NCBI GenBank assembly: GCA_963822215.1
Contig: CAWGGX010000013.1
Location: forward strand, 124,001-188,000
Direction of reading: 5' to 3'
Length of the DNA: 64,000 nt
From: Roseiarcus sp963822215
GTDB lineage: Bacteria > Pseudomonadota > Alphaproteobacteria > Rhizobiales > Beijerinckiaceae
Shown here: positions 52,163-60,910 of the stretch, piece after piece
Layout of the letters: every line of letters starts with the position of its first letter
Position numbering within the stretch: position 1 is the first letter of the stretch
Notes under the pieces: model-generated
The model's input: the letters and a program-made list of their open reading frames with translations, nothing else
What the model was told of the DNA's origin: nothing
Database searches by the model: none
Position numbers and translations under genes: made by a program

Positions 52163-55100
52163 CTATCCGTCCGTTGCACTGGTCGTTGTGTTCGCCTCAA
52201 GTTGAGCAGGCACCGTAAATTGAAAGATGGCGCCTTGCGGCGCGTTCGCGGTCGCCCACAATCGTCCCCCGAGAGCTTCGACGATCGAACGGCAGATCGG
52301 CAGGCCCATTCCCAAGCCGGCGGGCTTGGTCGTGTAGAACGGCTCGAAGAGGCGCTCAAGACTCGCGTGAGCCAGCCCCGGGCCCGAATCCGCCACCGCG
52401 ACGAGCACGCCCTCCGACCTGGCTTCGCCGGTGCTGATCAGCAATTCTCGCGACCCCTCGCCGACGCCTCCCATGGCTTCCGCGGCGTTGACTATCAAGT
52501 TGAGGACCACTTGTTGCAGTTGGACCCTATCGCCTTGAATGTACGGCAAGTCCTGCGCGAGTTGCGTCCGTACCGAGACGCCGTCCTTCAGGACTTCGCT
52601 CCGGGTCATGGCGATAACCTCGAGAATCGCTTCGTTGATCTCGAAGCGATTCCGCCGAGGCGGTTCTTTCTTGACGAGGGCGCGGATCCCGCCGATGACG
52701 TCGCTGGCCCGCTTACAGTCGTTGACGATTCGGCCGAGCGCCTGCCGAACCTTTTCCACGTTTGGAGGTTGCGCCTCCAGCCAGCGCAAAGCGGTCTGCG
52801 CATTGGTGACTGCCGCCGCGAGCGGTTGATTGACCTCGTGGGCGATCGAAGCCGACAGTTGCCCCACTGTGGCGACGCGGTTCGCGTGCTCCAGCTCCAG
52901 CTGCACTTCTTGGAATCGCCGCTCGCTTGCGCGTGCTTCCGCTTCCGCCTGTTTGCGCTCCGTCAAGTCGATCACGAAGGCTATGCCCTCGTCTCGTCGT
53001 CCACCGAATCCCGCCGTGCCGACAAGCACAGGCGCGCGGCTGCCATCCCTGCGGAAATACTCCTTCTCTGAGGGTTGGGCCGTCCCGGTCGCCCTTATTG
53101 CCGCCACGACCTGCCGGTCGCGCTCGCGCCACTCCGGCGGCGTCAGGTCCGTCCAGCGCAGGTGACCGGAGCCGAGATCTTCGCGACGGTATCCCACCAT
53201 ATGAAGAAACGCATCATTGGCCTCGATAATCTCGCCTTCGAGATTCCAGATGAAGATTCCCACGATGTTGGCGTCGACCAGGCGCCGGATCTTCGCTTCG
53301 CGTTCCTCGAGATCGGCGTAAAGACGGGTATTCTCCAGCGAGATCGCGGCCTGCGACGCCAGCAGTTCCAGCACCGCGACCCGGGTCGGCGTGAAGACAT
53401 GCGGCATCAAGTTGTTTTCGAGGTAGAGCACGCCGATGAGCGTGGCCTGTTTGATCAACGGCAGGCAGAGAATTGATCGGGCGCGATGCCGGCCGATGTA
53501 TGGATCGGGGGAAAACGGATTCTGGGCAGAGGCGTCGTCGAGAATCACGCTCTCCCGCGCGCGCACGACATATTGGACGATCAACTCCGGCAGCGCGGCC
53601 CCGGCCAGGGGAGCCCCTGGCAGACGGACGATCACCGCATCGCCGCTGGTCGTCGCTTCCGCCTCAATTCGCTCCTCAGCCCCTCGCGCAAGAATCAACA
53701 GACCTCGCTCAGCGCCGGCGTGCTCAATCGCAGTGCGCATCAGCGTGTCGATCAGTTTCTCCGAGACGATCTCGCCCGATACGGCTTGCGACACCTTGAT
53801 GACTGTAGCGAGATCCAGGTGTTCGAGCGAGGCCACGATCGTGCTCGTCGAGCCGTGTGCCGGCGCTTCCTCCGTGAGGCGCGGATTTAATTGATCGAGT
53901 CGCCGCACCTTGCCGAGCGCCCCCCAACGCAGGTAGCCGTGCCGGGCGTCGCACAAATAACCATGCGCGATCTTCTCGAAACCGCGCGCCGCGTAGAAGC
54001 GCGCGGCGAGTTCGTTGGCGAGGCCATCGTCCTGCACGAAGTCGTGCTCGCGAGACGATCGAATGGCCTCCTCATAGTGACGCATCGCGTCCAAATCCCG
54101 GCCCTCGATTCGGGCGATTTCGGCCGACACCAGGGCGTGCTTGCCGCCGAAAATCGGTGGGTGGTTTTCGGCCCACACACGCAATTGTTCCCGATGCGTC
54201 GTCAGGAGTTCGAGCCACGCATGCTGTTCGTGGGTAGAAGCGTTCTCATAAAGCGCGGTCACCGTGAGCGCGGCGTAGTAAAAGTAGTCGACCACCTGGA
54301 GCTGAACGCTTGAGGTCCAAAGGAGCGCCTCAGCCTTCTCGGCTGCCGCGTGCGCCTCGGCGTAGTCGCCTGCCAGGAAGCGCGCCTTCAGTTTGAGTAT
54401 CCAGTACCGCCATATTATCGTTGGTATCAAGTTCCCCGCCAATTGCGCCTCGAACGCTGCTTCGTCGAATTGCGCGTCGTTGAAGGTCGAGACGGTCGCG
54501 GTCCGACCCTGCAGGGCCGCGATAAAGCGTTGCTGGCTCACGATGATGTCCACCATGGCCCGGTATCCGGCCTTTCGGGCGAAGTCCAGACCCAGCTCCG
54601 ACTCGCGCCACACCACGTCGAGCGGATCGTTCCGAAGGAGAAGGTTTGTAACGGCTTGGTGCAAGGTGTAGCAGGCGCACGTCAGATTGCCCGTCTCGAT
54701 TGCCGCGCGAAGGCCCGCGCGATTGAAGTCGATCGCCGTCGCGATCGGCTGCGTCCAGAAGGCAATTATCCCCATCGCGTGGTAAACCCTTGCCCTGTAG
54801 GCGATGAAGCCATGCTTATCGACTAGGTCGCATGCGAGCTTGCCGAAGCGATAACCCTCGTGGTAGCGCCGAAAGGCCGGGCCGACGACCTTTCCAAGAA
54901 GGCTATAGCCGTGCGCGGAAGGGCCGCTATGCCCGTGCCGTATGCTGATGTTCGCCATGCGGCACGAGAGCAGGCAGTAGAATGGGAGGCCGGTAAAGCC
55001 GGCGGGGCCGTCGAGGACCGAAAGCAGACGCATGGCGGCCTGCAGGTCCGGATCCGTCATCAGCGGCAGATCGATCAGGCTTTCGATCGGGCGCCCATCG

Positions 55101-57718
55101 AGGGATTGCTGGACCGCCTCGTATTCGACCTGGACCTGCCCCCAGGTCGGGTGCGCCGGGAGGTCGATGCCAAACAGGCGCAGGCATGTGAGCCCGCTGT
55201 CGATGGCTTGCGGGTATTCCCCCTTCACTTCATGCAACTGGGCCTTAAGTTGATAGGCGGCTGATTGGTCGACTTTCGACATCGCGCGCCGCAACAACTC
55301 CTCAATCAGTCGCTCGGCCGTGTCGAAGCGACCCGTCAGAAACGTGCACTCCGCGCGTTCTAGCCACAGCCTGAACATCAATTCATACTGGCTGCTCCAG
55401 TCGCTTTCATCGAGCAGCGCCGTGCCGGCTGCGAGATAGTTACACGCCGATTCATGGGCCGCCGACGCTTTGGCCTTCTGCCCGGCGCGCAGGCTGATCG
55501 CCGCCACCCGCAGTTTCTCGTCGCGTTCGACCAGCAGCGCGGCGCCCCGATTGAACTGGTTCGCGACATCGAAGAGATGCTCGGCGAGTTTGTCCGTCGT
55601 CAGGCTCGCGAGCAGCACGCGGCCGATGCGCATGTGGGCCTCGGCGCGCCGCTCGTCCGGGATCAGCGCATAGGCCGCCTGCTGGACGCGGTCGTGGAGA
55701 AAATTGTAGGCGCTACCCTCACGAATGACGAGACCGGCATGCACGGCTTCCCAGAGGGCGGCGTGCATCGCCTCTTCAGTATTGCCGTGAACCAGGGTCA
55801 GGGTCGCGATCTCGGCGGCGTTGCCGAGGGTGGCGAGCTGTTTCAGGGCTTCCTGAGTGGTGGCGGGGAGACGCTTGAGCTTTCCCGCCATAAAGTCCAC
55901 CACGTTGTCGGTGTAATTCTTGACGCGGATGACATCGATGTCCCAGCGCCAGGCTGGCGTGACCGGGTCGAACGCGATGTGCCCTTGCTCTGCCAGTGCC
56001 GTGAGGAACTGAATCGCGAAGAACGGATTGCCGCCGGTCTTCTCGTGCACCATTTGCGCGAGGGGCCGCGCGCGCTCCGGCTGGCAATGCAGGGCGTCGG
56101 TGACGAGCCGGCCGATATCGTGGAGCCCGAGAGGCGTCAGCGCGATCTCCTCGACCCTTGCTCCTGCCTTTCGGATTGCCTCGAACGTTTGGCGGAGAGG
56201 GTGCGCGGGGCCGACGTCGTTGTCCCTGTACGCCCCTACGAGCAGCAGGCCCTGCACCTCCGAGTGCGTGACAAGGTGCTCAAGGAGGTCGAGCGTCGCT
56301 GCATCCAGCCATTGCAAATCGTCGAGGAACAGTGCGAGCGGGTGTTCCTTGCGCGCGAACACGCTGAGGAAGCGCCGGAGAACCATATGGACGCGATTCT
56401 TGGCGTCCTGCGGCGGCAAGTCGGGGACCGGCGGCTGTTTGCCAATGACGAGTTCCAGCTCGGGGACGAGATTGACGATGAGCGCGCCGTGAGGACCGAG
56501 CGCTGCGTTTAAGGAGTCCCGCCACCTGCGCAGCTCCGCCTGGCTCTCACCGAGAAGGGGCCGCACAAGGCTCCGGAAGGCCTGAGCCAGGGTGGCGTAC
56601 GGGATGTCGCGTTTGTACTGGTCGAACTTGCCGGACGCGAACAAGCCGCGCGGCGGGACGAGCGCCTTGTGAAGCTCGTTCACCACCGAGGACTTGCCGA
56701 TGCCGGAATAACCGGACACCAGCACCAGTTCCGTTGCGCCATTCGCCACGACGCGGTCGAAGGAAGCGATCAGCGCGTCAATCTCGCGCTCCCGCCCGTA
56801 AAGCTTCTCTGGGATCAGCAGCCGATCCGACGCATCGTGCAAGCCCAGAGGGAACGGCTCGATCCGACCGCCCGCCTCCCATTCCCCTTGGCAGCGCCGG
56901 AGGTCGGTCGCGACGCCCGCGGCGGCCTGGTAGCGCTCATCGGCGGTCTTGGCGAGCAGCTTCATCACGATCGCTGAGAGCGGCGCGGGGATCTCGTTCG
57001 CCCGCTCGCTGGGCGGCGTTGCCTGCCGGGCGATATGGCAATGGATCCATTCCATGGGATCGTCTGCAGTGAAGGGCAGCGCGCCCGTGAGCATCTGGTA
57101 AAGGCTGACGCCGAACGCGTAGAGATCGCTGCGGGCATCGATCGAGCGGTTCATGCGTCCGGTCTGTTCCGGCGCCATATAGGCGAGCGTGCCCGCGATT
57201 ACCGCGGGCGGTCCAGGGGCCTGGCGCTCGCGCGGCAGGCGGGACGCGATGCCGAAACCCGTCAGCCGGACCGCGCCGGTTTCGGCGTCGACGAGGATAT
57301 TGGCCGGCTTGACGTCTTTGTGGATGAGGCCGCGCTCGTGGACATTGCCCAGGGCCGTGGCGATACCGATGGCGAGTCGCAAGAAGCTTCCCACCTGCAT
57401 AGGCGCACCGAGAATCCGATCGAGCGGCTCACCGCCGGGGTCCTCGAGCACCAGCATGGTCCGACCATGGTCGCGCACGAGCTCCAGCGGCCGCACCGCC
57501 CAGGCGCCGTCTAGTTCATCCTTCAATCCGTATTCGCGCGCGAGGCGATCGAGGCTGAGAGGCGCCGGGTGCTCCGCGGCGGGAAGCACGGCAAGTACGC
57601 CCTTCCGGGTGCCGTCGGCGCCATCGCGCCATCCCCTGCAGAAGACGCGCTCACCATCTTCCCCCAGCACCTGGAGGCTATAATCGCTGCCAGCTCTGAA
57701 CCGAAAGGATGAGTCCAT
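52163..57718 (-). CDS. trifunctional serine/threonine kinase - AAA ATPase - sensor histidine kinase
   Basis: 1851-residue multidomain signalling protein. Residues 1-280: serine/threonine kinase fold with NVHERGLIHKDVKPANILV and the D-F-G site replaced by GFG (RLTGFGIAS), which is usual in this family. About 305-600: STAND/AAA ATPase with Walker A VLVSGYSGIGKSSVV near residue 340 and Walker B region LALFLDDLQWLDAATLD. About 650-1330: helical TPR-like repeats. About 1340-1490: GAF domain. About 1495-1600: PAS domain (GIFIWNLEGEIIEANDAFLH). About 1610-1851: histidine kinase with His1627 in ASIAHEVNQPLAAAV, the N box and GLGMGLPICRSIVEALGG. Cytoplasmic; no receiver gene is adjacent. It ends 100 bases from IS5 copy 2. 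Confidence 0.95.
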   Translation of the reverse strand: MDSSFRFRAGSDYSLQVLGEDGERVFCRGWRDGADGTRKGVLAVLPAAEHPAPLSLDRLAREYGLKDELDGAWAVRPLELVRDHGRTMLVLEDPGGEPLDRILGAPMQVGSFLRLAIGIATALGNVHERGLIHKDVKPANILVDAETGAVRLTGFGIASRLPRERQAPGPPAVIAGTLAYMAPEQTGRMNRSIDARSDLYAFGVSLYQMLTGALPFTADDPMEWIHCHIARQATPPSERANEIPAPLSAIVMKLLAKTADERYQAAAGVATDLRRCQGEWEAGGRIEPFPLGLHDASDRLLIPEKLYGREREIDALIASFDRVVANGATELVLVSGYSGIGKSSVVNELHKALVPPRGLFASGKFDQYKRDIPYATLAQAFRSLVRPLLGESQAELRRWRDSLNAALGPHGALIVNLVPELELVIGKQPPVPDLPPQDAKNRVHMVLRRFLSVFARKEHPLALFLDDLQWLDAATLDLLEHLVTHSEVQGLLLVGAYRDNDVGPAHPLRQTFEAIRKAGARVEEIALTPLGLHDIGRLVTDALHCQPERARPLAQMVHEKTGGNPFFAIQFLTALAEQGHIAFDPVTPAWRWDIDVIRVKNYTDNVVDFMAGKLKRLPATTQEALKQLATLGNAAEIATLTLVHGNTEEAMHAALWEAVHAGLVIREGSAYNFLHDRVQQAAYALIPDERRAEAHMRIGRVLLASLTTDKLAEHLFDVANQFNRGAALLVERDEKLRVAAISLRAGQKAKASAAHESACNYLAAGTALLDESDWSSQYELMFRLWLERAECTFLTGRFDTAERLIEELLRRAMSKVDQSAAYQLKAQLHEVKGEYPQAIDSGLTCLRLFGIDLPAHPTWGQVQVEYEAVQQSLDGRPIESLIDLPLMTDPDLQAAMRLLSVLDGPAGFTGLPFYCLLSCRMANISIRHGHSGPSAHGYSLLGKVVGPAFRRYHEGYRFGKLACDLVDKHGFIAYRARVYHAMGIIAFWTQPIATAIDFNRAGLRAAIETGNLTCACYTLHQAVTNLLLRNDPLDVVWRESELGLDFARKAGYRAMVDIIVSQQRFIAALQGRTATVSTFNDAQFDEAAFEAQLAGNLIPTIIWRYWILKLKARFLAGDYAEAHAAAEKAEALLWTSSVQLQVVDYFYYAALTVTALYENASTHEQHAWLELLTTHREQLRVWAENHPPIFGGKHALVSAEIARIEGRDLDAMRHYEEAIRSSREHDFVQDDGLANELAARFYAARGFEKIAHGYLCDARHGYLRWGALGKVRRLDQLNPRLTEEAPAHGSTSTIVASLEHLDLATVIKVSQAVSGEIVSEKLIDTLMRTAIEHAGAERGLLILARGAEERIEAEATTSGDAVIVRLPGAPLAGAALPELIVQYVVRARESVILDDASAQNPFSPDPYIGRHRARSILCLPLIKQATLIGVLYLENNLMPHVFTPTRVAVLELLASQAAISLENTRLYADLEEREAKIRRLVDANIVGIFIWNLEGEIIEANDAFLHMVGYRREDLGSGHLRWTDLTPPEWRERDRQVVAAIRATGTAQPSEKEYFRRDGSRAPVLVGTAGFGGRRDEGIAFVIDLTERKQAEAEARASERRFQEVQLELEHANRVATVGQLSASIAHEVNQPLAAAVTNAQTALRWLEAQPPNVEKVRQALGRIVNDCKRASDVIGGIRALVKKEPPRRNRFEINEAILEVIAMTRSEVLKDGVSVRTQLAQDLPYIQGDRVQLQQVVLNLIVNAAEAMGGVGEGSRELLISTGEARSEGVLVAVADSGPGLAHASLERLFEPFYTTKPAGLGMGLPICRSIVEALGGRLWATANAPQGAIFQFTVPAQLEANTTTSATDG

Positions 57719-58255
57719 TTGCCAGACTTCGCCGTCAGGCCCGTGCCCAGCGAGCTGAGGGTCAGCTCAAACTCAGGCGCGCACGGCTCCTCCAGGTAAC
57801 GGCGATATGAGAAAGTTACACCTTCGGCCACGGTAAGCCAAGCATCCCCGCGAGCGAGCCGCTCAACTCGCCGGGGTTCTCAAGGAATGTCGGGCGGAGG
57901 ACGGGAGAGGATGCGAGAGAGAAGATGCTCTCGTCGACGGGCTCGCTCAAATAGCGAATAATCCCGGGCTTTCAGCGCGAGGTCGCGAGCGCGGCAGTCG
58001 GGATCGGCTGTGACCAAAACGGTCGAAACTGCCCTACTCGAATGCCCGGCGAACTCGGGGCTACAACTCGCGCTGTGTGGCAAAGTTGCGAGGTATGTCG
58101 CCCACCGGCCGCGTGGCGTCATCGGTGGCGCGTCCCCGTCCGGCCGCCCGCTCAGAGGTCCAAATCTAAGACGCCTAGTCGCTCGCGTCCTTGAAACTTG
58201 GTGGCATTTCCGAATCTCTGTGCCTGCGCCGGCGGGGCGAGGATGGAGATGATTC
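57719..58255. other. gap between the kinase gene and the IS630 remnant
   Basis: 537 bases without a convincing intact gene. On the minus strand just upstream of the kinase start (57720-57831) a protein-like stretch, MAEGVTFSYRRYLEEPCAPE, lies in another frame and could be a remnant or a 5' part of the kinase region. The left end of the IS630 element should lie within the last 100 bases, but I could not place its terminal repeat. Confidence 0.35.
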
Positions 58256-58713
58256 GTGGCAGGGACAAGCACTGGGGCGAAGAAGTACGTTGCGAAATTG
58301 AGCGCGGAGGAGCGCGAGCGGCTTGAGGCGCTGATCAGCTCAGGCAAGCGATCGGCGCAACTGATCACGAAGGCGAGGATCCTGCTCAAAGCGGACGCGT
58401 CGGAGGCGGGAGAAGGTTGGACCGACCGCGAAATAGCGGCGGCGTTGGATACCAGCGTCAACACCGTCGGTAGCGCACGGCGACAATTGGTCGAAGAAGG
58501 GTTCGAGGCGACGCTGCTGCGCAAATACAATCCGAATTCCGCCCGTCCCCGAATTTTCGACGGCGCGGCCGAGGCCAAGTTGATCGCCTTGGCCTGCTCT
58601 CCGGCTCCTGAGGGCTTCGCGCGTTGGAGCCTGCGGCTGCTCGAAGAGAAGGTCGTCGAACTGAACATCGTCGAGAAAGCGAGCGACAACACGATCGGAC
58701 GGACTCTAAAAAA
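58256..58713 (+). pseudogene. IS630 family transposase, 5' part, interrupted
   Basis: First 152 codons of an IS630-type transposase from a GTG start: helix-turn-helix regions AKLSAEERERLEALISSGKR, WTDREIAAALDTSVNTVGSA, and LRLLEEKVVELNIVEKASDN. The frame stops making sense after RTLK at CTAAAAAA (58706-58713), where the IS110 element begins. The catalytic half is at 63524-64000 and beyond. Confidence 0.88.
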
Positions 58714-58940
58714 CCCGTCGCCGGCCGGGGCCGGCCTGTGGCGGCAGAAACGGAGCTGATATCCTGACCGTTGGGGAGGAGCGGCCGATAGTCTTCTGGT
58801 GGTGGTAACCCCGTCAAAAAACGTGGTCCATGAGCTGTTGCGCACTTGAGAGTGGTGACGCCATCGCGGCGATCCCGGTCAGGAAGTTGATCTCCTTGCG
58901 CGGCTCAGCCTCTCCACTTGAGTGAGAGGAGCATCACATC
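58714..58940 (+). ncRNA. candidate IS110 bridge-RNA region (left non-coding end)
   Basis: IS110 elements encode a structured guide (bridge) RNA in a non-coding end, and in this copy only the left end is long enough (227 bases). It holds several short inverted repeats, for example GGCCGG-GG-CCGGCC near 58724. A GAGAGTG at 58848-58854 is complementary to CACTCTC at 63527-63533, directly right of the insertion point, which could be part of a target-binding loop. The assignment rests on family knowledge and position; no structure was computed. Confidence 0.45.
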
Positions 58941-60210
58941 ATGACCAAATCGAAGCGGCGCCGCGCCGAACGAGACTTCACCCCCACCCATCCTGATGCC
59001 GCAGCGATCGATATCGGCTCAAGGATGCATGTCGCGGCCGTTCCGCCGGACCGGGACCCTGAGCCAGTGCGCGCCTTCGGGACCTGCACCGGCGATTTGC
59101 AACAGTTGGCCGATTGGTTCGAGCGCTGCGGCGTTCGAACGGTCGCGATGGAGTCCACCGGCGTCTATTGGATACCTGCCTACGAACTGCTCGAACAGCG
59201 CGGATTCGAGGTGGTGCTGGTCAACGCCCGCGACGCCAAGCGCGTGCCGGGACGCAAGAGCGACGTCAGCGACGCCCAATGGCTGAGACGGCTACACGAA
59301 TATGGGCTGCTGCGCGCCAGCTTCAGACCGAAGGGCGAGTTGGCCGCATTGCGCGCCTATCTGCGCCAACGCGAGCGCCTGCTGGACTACAGCGCCTCGC
59401 ACATCCAGCATATGCAGAAGGCGTTGATGCAGATGAACGTTCAACTCCATCACGTGGTGACCGACATCACCGGCGAGACCGGGATGCGGATCATCCGCGC
59501 GGTGGTTGCGGGTGAACGGGATCCCGCCGTTCTGGCCACTCATCGGGATCGGCGCTGCCATGCCTCGGAGGCTGAGATCGCTGCCGCGCTGGCTGGAAAC
59601 TGGCGTGAGGAGCATGTCTTTGCTCTCGGACAGGCCCTTGAGCTTCACGACGCCTACCACGCCAAGGTGGTGGAGTGCGATTTGCGGATCGAAGCGGTCT
59701 TGCAGCGTCTTCGAGACGCCGCAGCCAAACCAGCGGGGCGGCTGCCGCGAGCTCGTCATCGAGACAAGACGCCCAATGCGCCGACCTTCGATGCGCGGGC
59801 GGCATTGCACGCGGTCCTCGGCGTCGATCTGACGCAAATTCATGGCCTCGGTCCTTCGCTGGCGCTGAAACTGATCGGCGAGTGCGGGACCGACCTCTCC
59901 GCTTGGCCAAACGCCAAGCACTTCACATCCTGGCTATGCCTGGCGCCGGCCAACAAGATCTCGGGGGGCAAGGTGCTTTCGACGCGAACGCGGCGATCCG
60001 GCAGCAGAGCCGCGGCTCTGCTGAGGCTGGCTGCAGTGACCGTCGGTCGCACCCAGACTGCGCTGGGCGCCTTCTATCGACGGCTCTCCGCACGCGTCGG
60101 CAAAGCCAAAGCGGTGACTGCAACCGCACGCAAGATCGCCACCCTGTTCTACAACGCCCTCCGACATGGGATGGACTACGCCGACCCCGGCGCGTCGTCC
60201 TATGAGGATC
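58941..60210 (+). pseudogene. IS110 family transposase, main part, interrupted by IS66
   Basis: First 423 residues of a 451-residue IS110 transposase. The N-terminal RuvC-like DEDD domain has AAIDIGSRMHVAAVPPD (Asp), ESTGVYWIPAYELLEQRGF (Glu) and KSDVSDAQWLRRLHEYGLL (Asp, Asp). The C-terminal Tnp domain has IHGLGPSLALKLIGECGTDL and a serine region SWLCLAPANKISGGKVLS. IS66 cuts it at SYED; the last 28 residues are at 63429-63514. As now written the frame runs into IS66 to a stop at 60341. Confidence 0.9.
60203..60210 (+). repeat. 8-base target duplication of IS66, left copy
   Basis: TGAGGATC here and at 63421-63428. Both copies lie in the IS110 transposase codons for Y-E-D-R; keeping one copy rebuilds the frame exactly. 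Eight bases is the standard duplication for IS66. Confidence 0.95.
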
Positions 60211-60256
60211 GTAAGCGGTGCGAGCATACACTTGCCTGCCCGGGCTGCTCCGGCGG

Positions 60257-60910
60257 CTATGTAACTCGGGCGAACCGACTCGGCATCCAGAACTGGCGCA
60301 TGGCTTCAACGGCGGCGGGAATGTCGCGCCACGCCTCGTGAGCGAAGGACGAAGCAGCCGGACGGCGTCGTTGGGGGTCGAGAACCGGGCGACCGGAAGG
60401 GTCGACGCAGTGGATCAATATCGGCAGCAGCATTCCGTGCTCGGCAGCGTTCGGGCTTATCAATCGGGACCACGCGAGCAGCCGCAACTTGATGACCGCG
60501 TAGAAGCCCATGCACCAGGCCCGCGGGTCCACCTCGCCGTTTGGTCCGCGCACGAATAGGGGTTCGAAGCTTTCCGGTTTCGTGGACAGCGCGTTGACGA
60601 TCGCGTTGTGCCGCGTGAGCGTGGCGGCGATCGCGGAGAATGTCTCCGTGTCATGGTTGAAGTCGTCCGGATAGACGCCGAGCAGCGGGCAGACCCATTC
60701 CTCGGGCATCATCGAGACCGGCCCGGCGACGACGGCGGCGACCGCGCCGTCGAGCATGGAAAGGGACGTCGCCTGGGGATTACGAAGCGTCGCCGACTTG
60801 GCGCGCTCGCCGATCCAAAGGCCGAGCCGGTCGAACGACATCGCGTAGTCGGCCATGGTCTTGGCGGGCTCGGCGCTCCTGGCCGTCCTGCGTCGTTTTT
60901 CCGTCGTCAT
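60257..60910 (-). CDS. UPF0149/YecA-like passenger protein of IS66
   Basis: 217-residue protein: LGLWIGERAKSATLRNPQAT, SMLDGAVAAVVAGPVSMMPE, EWVCPLLGVYPDDFNHDTET, then RAWCMGFYAVIKLRLLAWSR. This fits the UPF0149 (YecA/YgfB) fold; the C-terminal SecA-like zinc motif seen in some members is absent. The start overlaps the tnpC stop by ATGA, so it is translated with the transposase. Its role for the IS is unknown; such passengers recur in some IS66 elements. Confidence 0.7.
   Translation of the reverse strand: MTTEKRRRTARSAEPAKTMADYAMSFDRLGLWIGERAKSATLRNPQATSLSMLDGAVAAVVAGPVSMMPEEWVCPLLGVYPDDFNHDTETFSAIAATLTRHNAIVNALSTKPESFEPLFVRGPNGEVDPRAWCMGFYAVIKLRLLAWSRLISPNAAEHGMLLPILIHCVDPSGRPVLDPQRRRPAASSFAHEAWRDIPAAVEAMRQFWMPSRFARVT

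Noticed and set aside
57880..58845. 321-codon minus-strand frame over the IS630 5' part
   Set aside because: Ser/Arg/Pro-rich antisense of the IS630 transposase; no start signal or family match.
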